NCBI RefSeq assembly: GCF_040412425.1
Contig: NC_089781.1
Span: 53,847,986-53,911,985, forward strand
Direction of reading: 5' to 3'
Length of the DNA stretch: 64,000 nucleotides
Source: Macrobrachium rosenbergii
Lineage: Eukaryota; Arthropoda; Malacostraca; Decapoda; Palaemonidae
Made by a program: the position numbers and the translations under genes. Positions within the stretch are counted from its first letter, which is position 1, and each line of letters starts with the position of its first letter. The notes under the pieces are model-generated. The model searched no databases. It worked only from the letters and a program-made list of their open reading frames with translations, and had not been told where the DNA came from. Below, one piece after another: positions 11,858 through 22,806 of this stretch.

Positions 11858-12485
11858 AACATTGCATTCGTTCCTTTATTGTTCCCCATGTTTTTCGTTG
11901 GACATTGCTCAAATTTAACTCTTGATTTCATTATGGAAGATCGCGTTTCTGATTATGCAAGTGTTCCGTTCATTGTGGTGTCATAAATTCATTTGTGTAA
12001 GGTTACTTGGTAGGTTATGTCGAAAAATGTTTATTTTGCTCAGAACTGTCGCTGCAAATTACAACTTGAACGAATACTGTAAAGCTTACTACTGCATTTA
12101 AGTAGTGGTCTGGTAAAACTAAGGTATCCTGTCAGAACCGTAGAATATATTTGAAAGTTATAGGAGGTCAAGAAAAACACAAACACATTAAGACTGAAGC
12201 TCCTCCCCCTTCTAAAGTTGCCAGATGTCGCATTAATTAGCAATATATGTCCGAAGATTTAAAAAAACTGTATCCTCACTTTCCTTGCTGAGTGTACCAA
12301 CAACATATGCCACCACTGGACTGATTTCATTGTCTGATTTCATCGTAAACATATCTCTGTATCATGCAACCTGCATTTTTGATACCCCAGAGTTTAACAT
12401 TAAGATAACCTCATTTCCTCAGTAATCCCATCTTTTTTTCAAATAAATGAAAGTAAAAAATTGAAATAGGTATTGCTTACTAAAC

Positions 12486-12625
12486 GAATTTTATTTTTGG
12501 TAGCTCATACTGTACTAAGCTATATTCATGTGGCGAATTTTATTTTCAGTAGATGATACTGTACGAGGCTATGCTTTCAGGGTGAATTTCATTTTCGGTA
12601 GATTATACTAGGCTAGGCTTTCAAA
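12486..12625. repeat. three tandem copies of a ~49-bp unit
   Basis: Copies start at about 12,486, 12,536 and 12,584 with GAATTT(T/C)ATTTTYGGTAG-like sequence, followed by ATACTGTACKARGCTA-like sequence. The third copy is shortened. Confidence 0.65.
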
Positions 12626-12784
12626 CAAGATTACCAAACTTATGGCTTATGTACCAGTTCATAAATATCTCTTATAATTAACAACCACTTACCAAAGAAC
12701 TGCCATAAGCAGCATCAATTACAACATAAACAAATGAATTGGAAAACAGCTGTTTTGGTCTTTTGAGGTATTTTAACATGAAGT

Positions 12785-12832
12785 TATAGAGGGATGAAGA
12801 AATTTGTTTTTATTTAGCATTTCCCAACGTTT

Positions 12833-12900
<68 letters not shown>

Positions 12901-13242
12901 TAATTGTCGTTGTGAGTGGTTCAGTTGTTGGAGTTGGTTTTACGGCTGTCTCTCTGTCTGTCGGTCTGTCAGGGAGTTTTTTTTTCGTTTTTTGGGAGGT
13001 CTTGGGCAGTTGAGGTCCAACCTTGAAAGTGAACGGGAGTTCGTCTGTTTTTAGGACCACATTAATGGTTCATGTGTCTCTTCTTTTTTGTTGGTTCGTT
13101 GTTGGTGGAGGGTCGGTTTAAGTTTTTTTGTTTCGTGGGTGTGTGCTGTGATTGGCGACCGTGGACCTTATCCATCTCCAGCAACCGAAGATCAGGGTGA
13201 GTGTTGCGTGTTGTGTTGTTTGTGGGTGTGAATACCGCCACA
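12785..13242 (+). repeat. 5' LTR
   Basis: 458 bp, containing a (GA)n array at 12,842-12,898. Compared with the 3' LTR it has an extra ~48 bp at about 13,074-13,120 and a slightly shorter GA array. It starts TATAGAGGG and ends CCGCCACA. Confidence 0.85.
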
Positions 13243-13378
13243 TAATATTTGGCATGAACGTGGGGCAGCTGGTATTGCAGCTGCAATTGAGGTTGGTGGC
13301 TGGTAGTGTGACTGAAGAGAAGGATGGAAGAGGAACTGGTAAGGTTGAGAGAGGGAGAGAGAGAATACGTGGTTGAGG

Positions 13379-15129
13379 GGTGAGAATGAGAGATTGAGGA
13401 GTCAGTTGGAGGAGGTGGAGGAATACTAAGAAGTGCAAAAGAAGAAATGAAAGGGGAGATGAAAGAGTCAGAAGAGAGAATGGAAGAGAGGATGGAAGAG
13501 AGGATGGATAAAAGTTGGAGGGAATGATGAAAGGTGTGGAAGAAATGGTGAAAGGTATGTTCAAGGGTGTTTTTGGAGAAGGGGCTGTTGGAGGCAGGTT
13601 CTCTGGAACGTGTGAAGGGCAAGAGAGAAAGAAAAGGAGGAAGAAGTGAATGGAAGCGTGAGTGATGAAAGTGATATGGGAATAGGAAGTAAGAAACGAG
13701 GGAATGAGAGGCAGGGTAAGGAAAAGGGAATGAAAAGCAAGGGAAGGAACAGAGGGAAAGTAAGGATAAGTCAGGGGAAGAAAAAGGGAAGAAGGGAAAG
13801 GAAAGGAAACTGGTAAGAAGGGGAAAGGAAGTGGAAAGGCAGGAAAGAAGGGAGAGGGTGAAGGCAGTAGTGATAGTGAGGTGGATGGAGGTGAGTGGAT
13901 AAAAGTGGATAAAAGAGGGGGAAGAAGAGTGTAATGAGTAAGATGAATGTAAGTGCAGAAGTGGACTCTTTGTATTCGGAAGAGGGTATGAAAGGACAGA
14001 GCGAAAGTAGCGAAAGTGAGAGTGAAAGTGAGAAAGAAGTGAGAAAGGCTATGTATGTGAGGAGGTACCCCGGTGTGAAAAGTATAATGAGTATGGAAGT
14101 AGGGATGTGCATGATTTCTTTAGGGAGTATGAAAGGTTTTGTCAGGATAAGTATGGGGAAAGTAAGAGAGTATGGGCACGAGAATTAGGGAGAGTATTTG
14201 ACTGGGTTTTTACTTGACATGTATAGGGTTATTATGAGTGTGGGAGATGTTGAGTATGACAAGGTGAAAGCTAGATTAGTTGAGCAAGCGAGGCGTATGA
14301 AAGCGAGTGTTAAGTATAAGAGGAAGAATGAATTTGATGAGGCAAGAATGAAAGCTGGGAAACCTTGTCACTGTATGCTTGTCGGCTGGAGACGTTGGCA
14401 AGGAAGAAGTTTGGGGATGATGGGATAGATGAATGTAAGGAGTTAGTACGGAAGTTGTTAGGGACAGTGCCAGATGGAGTTAGAGAATTTGTGAACTTGA
14501 AGCGGAAGGAGAAGAAAAGATGGACGAATGAAAGGTTGACTTGGGGAGAAATTTTGGAAATTGTAGAAGATTATGAGCTTGACAGGGTTATAAAAGAGAG
14601 CAGAAGTGTAAGTGTAAGGGCTGGGGTAGATGAGAGAGTACCAGAGTTCAGGAAGCTTTAGGGATGCAGTGTTGAGGCCCAATGAGAATGGCCGATAGTG
14701 TAATAGATAGGAGTGTAAGAGCAAGTAATGTAGAGGTGCCAGTGAGGATGAATGATGGGTTTGTAAGGGAACAACGGGTTGGACGGGTTAGGGATAGTAG
14801 TGTACAAAGGGGAAGGTCGATGAGTGGAAGTCGAGCGAAGTGTTTTAGATGTGGAAAGGAAGGACATACAAAGAATGAGTGTAGGTGGGCTTTGGGAGCG
14901 TGTTTCGGGTGTGGGCAATCGGGACATTTGGTAAGGGAGTGTACGAAAAGATAGGGGGTTAAATGCTACAGGTGCGGACAGGTGGGTCATATTGCTAATG
15001 GTTGTAGGGTACCTGAGTGAATGTAATATGTGGCAACTGTGGTAAAATGGGCATTATGCGAGAATGTGTTCAGAACCGAGAGCGAAGTGTGTCGAATGTG
15101 GAATGGAAGGGCATGTATCAAGTGTATGT
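13379..15129 (+). pseudogene. gag polyprotein with five CCHC zinc knuckles (interrupted)
   Basis: The N-terminal part (13,379-13,600) is a heptad-like coiled coil rich in Glu, Lys and Met. A Lys/Gly-rich basic linker follows (13,630-13,930). A capsid-like helical region lies at about 14,200-14,660 (ARKKFGDDGIDECKELVRK). Five CX2CX4HX4C knuckles follow: 14,841-14,882, 14,901-14,942, 14,964-15,005, 15,029-15,067 and 15,088-15,129. A stop separates knuckles 2 and 3, and one G is missing in knuckle 4. Zinc knuckles bind the element's RNA for packaging, and one to three is the usual number. Confidence 0.75.
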
Positions 15130-15345
15130 AGACGAAAGAGGGTGACTGTGACAGCGAATTCAGGAAACTGAGTGTGAAGGGGTTCAAATGGGTGGATCCT
15201 CCAGGATGCAAGCGGTGCGTGTGATGCATGTACGTGAGGGGTTGTTGCATGAGGATCAGCAATTTGTTTTGATAGAGTATGGTAAAAAACGTAAGAAAGG
15301 GAAGAACGTAAGTAAACTGAATGGTCGTAAGTTGTGTGATAGGGT

Positions 15346-15831
15346 GTGAGTGCCAAAGTGGAAATGAGTGATAAAGCGTGTAATACGGATGAATGGGATG
15401 GTATGGATAGAACGTATAGCATATGCGGGTTTGATATAACTGAGTTGACTGAACGTGTAGGGGTTAGTGAACGGTTGGAGGTGAGCGAAAGTGTAAGAGT
15501 AAGAGAGCGTAGCAGTGATAGACGAGTGATTGAAAGCATGAATGAATCGTTGCAAGAATTGGAAAGGTCAATGAGCGAATGGGATGGGTTAGTTGAAGAA
15601 TTGGGGGAGGTATTTGGGAACGAGTTAGAGGGTATAGATGAGATTGTGGATGAAATTGAGAGTGGTAATAGTGAAGAAGATAGCGTGAATCTGAGAGAGA
15701 ATGGAGGAGAAAATGTAAATCTGAATGTTGCTGGAAGAGAGAGCGAGTCTGAGAGAATGATTGCGTGCCCGCGAACGCGATCTAGAGGACCTGCTAGTGA
15801 GCATCCGTGGGTGTTGCGTAAGGCGATTTGA
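15346..15831 (+). CDS. C-terminal acidic ORF of the gag-only element
   Basis: 161 codons ending just before the polypurine tract. The body is rich in Glu, Ser, Arg and Val. The end, RTRSRGPASEHPWVLRK, resembles the basic tail at the end of some LTR-element pol or env products. No catalytic motif is present. It may be the remnant of pol left after an internal deletion. The first codon is uncertain. Confidence 0.5.
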   Translation: MSAKVEMSDKACNTDEWDGMDRTYSICGFDITELTERVGVSERLEVSESVRVRERSSDRRVIESMNESLQELERSMSEWDGLVEELGEVFGNELEGIDEIVDEIESGNSEEDSVNLRENGGENVNLNVAGRESESERMIACPRTRSRGPASEHPWVLRKAI

Positions 15832-15879
15832 AAGGGGTGTGAAAGGTGTTGGTTGGGAAATGCTAAAAGGGGGGAGAAA

Positions 15880-15927
15880 TATAGAGGGATGAAGAAATTT
15901 GTTTTTATTTAGCATTTCCCAACGTTT

Positions 15928-16005
<78 letters not shown>

Positions 16006-16301
16006 TAATTGTCGTTGTGAGTGGTTCAGGTTGTTGGAGTTGGTTTTACGGCTGTCTCTCTGTCTGTCGGTCTGTCGGGAGTTTTTTTTCGTTTTTTGGG
16101 AGGTCTTGGGCAGTTGAGGTCCAACCTTGAAAGTGAACGGGAGTTCGTCTGTTTTTTTTGGGACCACATTAATGGTTCATGTTTTTTTGTTTCGTGGGTG
16201 TGTGCTGTGATTGGCGACCGTGGACCTTATCCATCTCCAGCAACCGAAGATCAGGGTGAGTGTTGCGTGTTGTGTTGTTTGTGGGTGTGAATACCGCCAC
16301 A
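15880..16301 (+). repeat. 3' LTR
   Basis: 422 bp, with a (GA)n array at 15,937-16,003. It is nearly identical to the 5' LTR apart from the array length, the ~48-bp deletion after GGTTCATG, and a few one- or two-base indels. Confidence 0.85.
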
Positions 16302-16304
16302 AAG

Positions 16305-16779
16305 TATGTTAGTTTACCTTTGTATACCCGTTTTACATTTATGTACAAAAATAAAAATAATAATTCCAGTAATAATTCGTTTATTTTAACAAAAAAAATG
16401 TATTCTTATTTGTTTTCAGCAGTAGGCTTATCCTAAGACAGTAAACATTAGCCTAGCCTATGTAAATGCATATGGCGGATGATCAGTTTTTTATATAGTA
16501 TTATGATGATGATGATGATATAAATGGATCCAGTAGGTAAAACAGTTTCATTAGCATTACTTTTAACATAAATAGAGCTGTAATAGCCTATGGCTTATAC
16601 AAATGGACACTGAGTGTAACACCCTGCCTAGGTCAGTAGTTGACAGACACCCACACACATTTTGTATCTCGTGTATGGTAATACAATATGGTAATAAGAA
16701 AGTTTCTGTATAAAAATACAGTATTGTTAATAAAATCATGGTTGGGTATGAGTAAACAGGTAGGCTACCTACATACCAA
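16305..16779. other. spacer, nothing recognised
   Basis: AT-rich DNA with a short (ATG)n run near 16,503-16,519. No gene or repeat end is visible. Confidence 0.5.
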
Positions 16780-17078
16780 GAGTGAAAAGAAGGGGTAGCA
16801 TTTTTCCAAAGTATATTTATCCAGTATATTACAAATATGGGGTAAGAAGTTAGAAAATTGCCTTTTGCATAAAGTTTTCCGTTTAAAGTGTGATGGTTAT
16901 TGTTTTTAAGCATTTTGAGTGTATACAATTATGTGGTACTGACGAGGTTAGGTGAGGCAGGGTACAGAGTTGACCTTGAACACCCATAGAATTTTTACTC
17001 ACCCTTATCTGGATTTTGCCATTATCTAACAGGGCTCTGGCTCTTTTAATCCAGATAATTGAAGGATTACTGTACGTA
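16780..17078 (-). repeat. terminal fragment of the pogo/Tigger-type family
   Basis: On the minus strand it starts ACAGTAATCCTTCAATTATC, the TIR type of the element at 53,412-57,157. It continues with TCCAGATAAGGGTGAG, TATGGGTGTTCAAGG and ACCATCACACTTTAAAC, in the same order as 53,431-53,640. It points away from the transposase fragment at 17.5-18.5 kb, so it is a separate or rearranged piece. Confidence 0.6.
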
Positions 17079-17539
17079 CGGTATTGCTGTAAAAAAAAAA
17101 AAATACTTGCCCACTTACCATCCTAATCAGGCAGCAAAAACTGACCCAAAAAAAACTATGAATGAGTGCATTTGTGAGAGGTGCAAAAAAGAGAGCAGGT
17201 GGACATTTACTGATGGTTTATGGAGAGAGCAGGCCGCTTATAAAGCAGCGTGCGGACGTCAGTACAAAGACATACTATAGGATACAGGTGACCCGAGGTC
17301 AATTGTTCTCAATGTGAAACAGGACAGGTAAATACAAATAACATGTAAAAATAAACTTACAAGAATGGACACGATAATGTTCTGACACATGTACAACATA
17401 AACAGGCACAAATGAATAAGTAACAGATACATATTTGCATAAATAAAATATGGGTATTTAGCATGACCCAAGCTCATGAGAGAGGCACCGTAGAAAACGG
17501 GAGGTTCACTATAGAAAACCCGTTGAGCGGGGACTTTAC

Positions 17540-18455
17540 ACATTCACATTAGGAGGAAAATACATGTCCCTAATACAACCGTCATCACCAACCAATTGGG
17601 CTGTGTTAAGAGGAGGTGCAGGCACATTGTCCTTGAGAAGCAAAGCCTTCAACCAGTGCCTAGCAATGGTAAGGTCCTGTGTCTGATGATGAATAATCTC
17701 TTTAAAAAATTATTATGGAACCAGGTGGAAATGATCTTGGAGGTGAAATGATACCAAATCAATGGGAGCTTATCCATCAACCCATGCAGGGCACATGGTT
17801 ACTTTGCATGTCCAACTACCTCTGGTTTGCAATGATGCCCACCAGTAGCATTGGCACATAAGAAAGCAGAAATACTTTGCTTGAAAGGCTTTTGACTAGG
17901 TAAATTCTGTTCTTCTCATCAGCCAAGGTGTTATTGGTTAAGGAGCTATAAAATCGACCAGTTTTGTTACTGCTGTAGATCTGCCCTAAAACAAGGCCTT
18001 TTTTTTTCCATCAAGCCTCACAACATCTGGTGATGTTTGCTATGAGTTTTCTTGTTAGAAATCCCATGTAGAATTTTGAACCAGAGCAGCCAATCTTTGG
18101 ACACCTCAAAGTACGCAACCCTACATAAGCCTGCGAACTTAGTAGCAACGGCCTTCAACTCAGCACCACATATGTTCACACCAGGAGCCCTTTGTTGCTG
18201 AAACCACATTAAAGTAGACTGATCAGTGTCATCAGAATGGCCTTTTGCCATGACCTGGTGGGCTTGACTTCTGGGTGTCTTCTTGCCAAATTCCGTTGCG
18301 TACTTCATCAGCTTGTCCTGAGAAGTCACATCATGCAAGGTTGACTGAGCAGTGCTGTACTCCTCCATTATACATGACCTGGACAAACTTGCTTCATCCT
18401 CTCAACAATTTCTAATTTCTGTCTAAGGGTTAACACCTTCCTTGCCCTCTTGCCC
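17540..18455 (-). pseudogene. pogo/Tigger transposase fragment A (CENP-B-type DNA-binding domain plus partial DDE)
   Basis: Reading on the minus strand from 18,455: VLTLRQKLEIVERMKQ and SRSCIMEEYSTAQSTLHDV form the first helix-turn-helix. The second DNA-binding part contains STLMWFQQQRA. The catalytic region follows, with GQIYSSNKTGRF near 17,975 (the usual DETG box has lost its Asp), NNTLA, and a KDNVPAP block near 17,600 for the second Asp. FPPNVNV near 17,560 precedes a stop. It has multiple shifts and no acidic C-terminus. It is a sister of the copy at 54.4-55.7 kb, which keeps a different part. Confidence 0.8.
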
Positions 18456-19015
18456 TCTTAAGACGAGGTAGGGCCTTACACACAATGCACAGAACCACAC
18501 ACAATGCAAGCAGGACCGGCAATGCTGCAGGCACTGTAAAGAAATGTGCTCAGGATAAAGCATCATGTAAGCAGTCATTCTGAACAGTTCAAGCAAACAT
18601 GCGCAATTGCTTTTTCACCCTCGCAACTTCTGTAATACGCTCTTAAATTGATGACGTGTCCATATCAGCCAAAAAAAAAATGATAGACAACCAGATGTTT
18701 CATGACATTTTATGTTACATGCTTTCAAACCAATAGCAGTCACGAATGCTAACTCTTTCTCTCACCCCTTTTGCTCTGTGATTGTGTGTGTTTTTTAGTG
18801 CAGCATTATATCACGTGTTGCCATTTTTTTTTTTGCCTTGCTTGATTTACTGTGCAGTATTTCATTACAAGTTTAGTTGACTCCAAGTTTGATTAGCACT
18901 CATCATAAAACGAGAAGATTTTATCACTTTAGATATTTCATTTCTAATTACTGTAAAAATATTTAAAATGCGAATTTGCAAGTGTAGGCAAGAAATGCTG
19001 TTTATAACTGAAGCG
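17540..19015 (-). mobile_element. pogo/Tigger element, copy A (partial)
   Basis: Upstream of the transposase (18,720-19,015) the sequence is collinear with 56,100-56,345 of copy B, including GATTTACTGT..., TTTCATTACAAGTTTAGTTG and TTACTGTAAAAATATTTAAAAT. Similarity stops near 19,015. No matching TIR was found for this copy. Confidence 0.7.
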
Positions 19016-19191
19016 TTGGTACCACCAGCCAGTGCATGGGCACCCGCAGCATATTTTCCAAGGGTGGGGGCAAATCTTAATACATAATGGATAGTTGCTG
19101 GTATCAAGCAGACATACACTGTTGGCACTTTGAATTAGCAGGTTAATTCCAAAAACAGTATCAACACCTGCATTTCCTTAATAAATAAAGC

Positions 19192-19347
<156 letters not shown>

Positions 19348-19409
19348 TAACATGGGAAACCACTTTATAAGCAAACCTAACTCCCAAATAAAATAAAAGA
19401 AGTATTTTT

Positions 19410-20600
19410 CAAACTGGTGACTAACTGAGGAAGGGCGTGAGAAACTCAGCCCCTACCTAACTTTCTCTCCATACTCCCCTTTTTGGTGCCTCTTTTATCT
19501 TTCCTAAGACTGGTGACTGCTTGAAATACCTCCTTTCAGGTAAAAGGTGAATGGAGACAAAAGCCTGCTGAAAACCTGCAAGGAAATTTCAGTCCCCCAT
19601 AAAACCGGACGAATATAGGGAGGCTGGATCATGATCCAGCTGAGTGGCTGCCATCTTGAACCCAGTTGGCAGACGTTAGCTCCCCTAAATAAGCTTGGGA
19701 GGATATAAAAATGGCCCAGCCAGCTGCTTCAGTCTCAGAACCCTACCTGGCGTCAGAACTGACGCATACCCCCTTGCAAGCTCCTTTTGCCAACCCATGT
19801 GGCTCCTTATGGCTATTCCCGTTACCTACCTCCAAGTGTGACCCATTAAACTCATCCCTCCATCCCTGGCACATTCTTTTGACAAGCCTGTCCATCGCTA
19901 CATTGTAAGGTAACATCTTGATTCAAGGTTTCTTTCAAACAGTCATGCAACTTAAACCTTTTGACTAAAATTACTTTTCTTTTCTGAAGTGTGTGTGTTC
20001 TCACAAAGTCCTGACTCTGTTAGCAGCAGCGTGAAGTGTTAATGTACGCAGCTTGCACCAGAATCGAGTTATCTTGGCACTATATGTGCAACCTCTTGAT
20101 TCGCTGACATCATTGTAATTCCCATAAATAACCGCTTGCATTTTTCTAATTGCAGATGGTGCCATGAGCTGTGGCAACAACTGCTTGTCTTGTGCTTCTT
20201 GCAGTGACATCCCCACTGCCCTTGTATCACCGGGGCCCCTTTCAAGAGGATTCCCCATTTATTCAATACTTGAACAAGTGCTTTATTATTTAATCCTGAG
20301 GCAGAATATAATTTCCCTGCCTATTGTTCCCCAGTCTTCTGATTGACAGGATTAATTGTAAATATGTTCCATTTAAAGTAACCCTAAGTGCTTATCTACA
20401 ACAATTCCTTGTTGAAATAAGCTTTCAGCCCAACTGTTTTCTTATTAGGGTACTCACTGACCAAGATATTGCAGTCAGCTAAGCAAGGAGTAATAGTAAT
20501 TCCCCTGGACTTCAGCCAGATCCCCTGATTTGTTCCCTGAGCAAGGAATAAAGTAAGTAGGTCAGTACTAATACCCTAAAAGTGGTGCCCAGTGCTCAAG
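19410..20600 (+). other. possible solo LTR or LTR fragment
   Basis: A TATA box (GATATAAAAAT, ~19,703-19,713) lies about 20 bases before CTTCAGTC, which resembles the arthropod initiator TCAGT. An AATAAA signal is at about 20,548, followed near 20,583 by TGGTGCCCAGTG, which resembles an LTR-element primer-binding site. Together they suggest promoter, poly(A) signal and primer site of an LTR element. No second LTR was found, and no gag or pol follows until 22.8 kb. The open frame at 19,711-19,908 has no motif. Confidence 0.3.
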
Positions 20601-22015
20601 ATCACAATCTGCATCATTGCAAAGAACTTTCTTGCAATGTGCAGTCCCAGCCAGTAGCATTCGCTAAAGCTGGGTGTGAGATTAGAAACGAATCTGATAA
20701 GGTAAATCCTAAAATAAGTACAAGCAAACAAGTTTCCACAGCATAAGTATAGTGTTATTATTTTTAGCTTATCATAGGTGCAAATAAAATCGTGACTGTT
20801 AACAGTGTTAGGAAACAATAGGTCACGTGCATGCTAACAAGATTTTTCATAGTGAAGAAAGAGTGTATTTTCCAAAACATAAGCTTTGTGACTAACTCAT
20901 GGTAGTCTGCATTTCTTAACTTCTAGGTAACTAGGCAGTGGAGTACGAATATAAATGATAAAGAAAGGAATAGTGCACGTATTTCCTCCATGTGCTCTGG
21001 ACAATTTGTTGTCCAAGAATTAGCTAGGCTACACTAAATTCGGGCTGCGAATTATCGGTTGAGTATACCTCTCTTTCTCTCTCTTGCGCAACGTAGCAAA
21101 AGCGTTAGGTTTTCTTAAAAATCCTGTTTAAAATTTTAAATAATTATTTTGTGTCCAAGAGAAAAATAATTTAATTTGCAGATATGTGAACCATTGTCAA
21201 CCTCGAAATCATTGCCTTTTGACTGCCATTTAACTATAAATAATCGAGCAAATTTCTATGTATTCATAAATCCTGAGTCTGCAAGCCGGAAAACCCATTC
21301 CAATAGCGTTCATCTTTTTCAGAACTTTTCACATGAGATTTTGCTCAAAACAAACAGCATGTGTTTCACCCATCTGTACCCCCTCCTGGTCAAAAACAAT
21401 GCATGAATGCATGCCTCACCATTTTGTCAATAACCGTAGTATTTAGTCATGTGCCTTTCAGGCAAGAATTCTTAAGTAGAGTAAATACATCGCGGACCTG
21501 ACCATAGGAAAAATATTCAACCCGTGCATGATAGTTGTAAGCATTTTGTACTCGTCATATTAGGGAGAATTTAATTGTTTCGTCTCGGCACTGAGATTTA
21601 AAACAGCATCATATTATTTGCATTTGGTTACTTTCGTACCGCAGGTTGCTCAGTTATTGTTGCCAAGTAGGACGTGTGTTGACCCGAAACTTGTTGCAAA
21701 GCATACACTCATCTGTGCCAACGATAGGTGTTTCTCAGCGTAATAAATCCCTTCAATTACGAATGGCCACATTCTATGGACGCGCTATATTCATTCCTAT
21801 GAGAATCTTAACACTCAAGAGCATGCTAGAGTTGTCCCTTACGAACCTTTACCAATTAAGTATCATCTTACTTTGTTTTATACTCATTAAATGCTGCTTA
21901 ATATCATTTTCTTAGAAAGTAAAATTATTACTGGTGTCGGCAGCATAACTTAATTCTGCAAATAGAGTAAAGGTTATAAGTGGATTCTTTCTCAGAGATA
22001 TTACATTTTTGAGTT
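20601..22015. other. spacer, nothing recognised
   Basis: No motif-bearing ORF, RNA gene or repeat was recognised. The small frames at 21,176-21,406 and 21,646-21,915 lack splice signals and known motifs. Confidence 0.5.
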
Positions 22016-22742
22016 CTAAGAACCCATTACACTCTTCAAGCTATTAGTTACTTTCATTTAAGAGCCCTTTCTCCTAACAATTTATTAAGCACGTTCACAT
22101 AAGAACCCATTACGCTCTTCAGGCTAGTAGTTACTTTAAGAGCCCATTCTTCGAACAATTTATTAAGCATGTTCACCTAAGAACCCAGTACACCCTTCAA
22201 GCTACTAGTTACTTTCATTTAAGAGCCCGTTCTTCGAACAATTTATTAAGTACCTTGACCCAAGAACCCATACTGCTCTTCATGCTACTAGTTACTTTCT
22301 TTCAAGAGTCCGTTCTTCAAACAATATATTGATTACATTCACCTAAGAACCCATTACGCTCTTCAAGCTACTAGTTACTTTCATTTAAGAGCCTTCTCTT
22401 ATAACAATTTATTAAGCACGCTCACATAAGAACCCATTACGCTCATCAGGCTACTAGTTACTTTCATTTAAGAGCCCATTCTTCGAACAATCTATTAATT
22501 ACATTCACCTAAGAACCCATTACTCTCTTCAAGCTACTAGTTACTTTCATTTAAGAGCCCATTCTTCGAACAATCTATTACGCTGTCCTAAGAACCCATT
22601 ACTTTCTTCAAGCTACTAGTTACTTTCATTTAAGAGCCCGTTCTTCGAACAATCTATTGATTATGTTCACCTAAGGACCCATTATGCTCTTCAAGCTACT
22701 AGTTACTTTCATTTAAGAGCCCGTTCTTCGAGCAATCTATTA
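22016..22742. repeat. minisatellite, nine copies of an ~82-bp unit
   Basis: The unit begins AGAACCCATTACRCTCTTC, continues AAGCTACTAGTTACTTTCAT and AAGAGCCCRTTCTTCGAAC, and ends AATYTATTAAN with a CACCTA-like link. Copies start near 22,018, 22,102, 22,180, 22,263, 22,346, 22,428, 22,510, 22,590 and 22,673. The array ends about 65 bp before the Gypsy gag frame. Confidence 0.9.
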
Positions 22743-22806
22743 AGTATGTGGCAAATTGGCTTCTTACTCCAACTAAATCACAGCCCTTTTCACCACTGGG
22801 AAGACC

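Larger units (their letters stand above)
10936..12298. repeat. 35-bp inverted repeats 1.29 kb apart
   Basis: GGTACACTCAGCAAG...ATACAGTTTT at 10,936-10,970 recurs inverted at 12,264-12,298 with one mismatch. The interval holds the possible exon at 11,012-11,275 and three (CT)n arrays. The arms could be TIRs of an unrecognised element, or two copies of a repeat in opposite orientation. No clear target duplication was found. Confidence 0.6.
12785..16301 (+). mobile_element. gag-only LTR retrotransposon with 4-bp target duplication
   Basis: Two direct LTRs (12,785-13,242 and 15,880-16,301) are flanked by AAGT on both sides (12,781-12,784 and 16,302-16,305). A purine tract AAAAGGGGGGAGAAA (15,865-15,879) abuts the 3' LTR. 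A primer-site-like TTTGGCATGAACGTGGGGC follows the 5' LTR. The 2.6-kb interior encodes gag with zinc knuckles and a C-terminal ORF, and no protease, RT or integrase is visible in any frame. It must depend on another element in trans. High LTR similarity suggests a recent insertion, yet the gag frame has several stops and shifts. Confidence 0.85.

Noticed and set aside
18018..18386. Intact-looking transposase ORF considered as a host CENP-B/jerky-type gene
   Set aside because: It continues on both sides only through frameshifts, its catalytic DETG box is mutated, and the flanks match the Tigger copy at 54-56 kb.
22016..22742. Regular repeats with spacers, checked as a CRISPR array
   Set aside because: Repeats and spacers are both conserved within an ~82-bp unit, no cas genes are present and the context is eukaryotic; it is a minisatellite.
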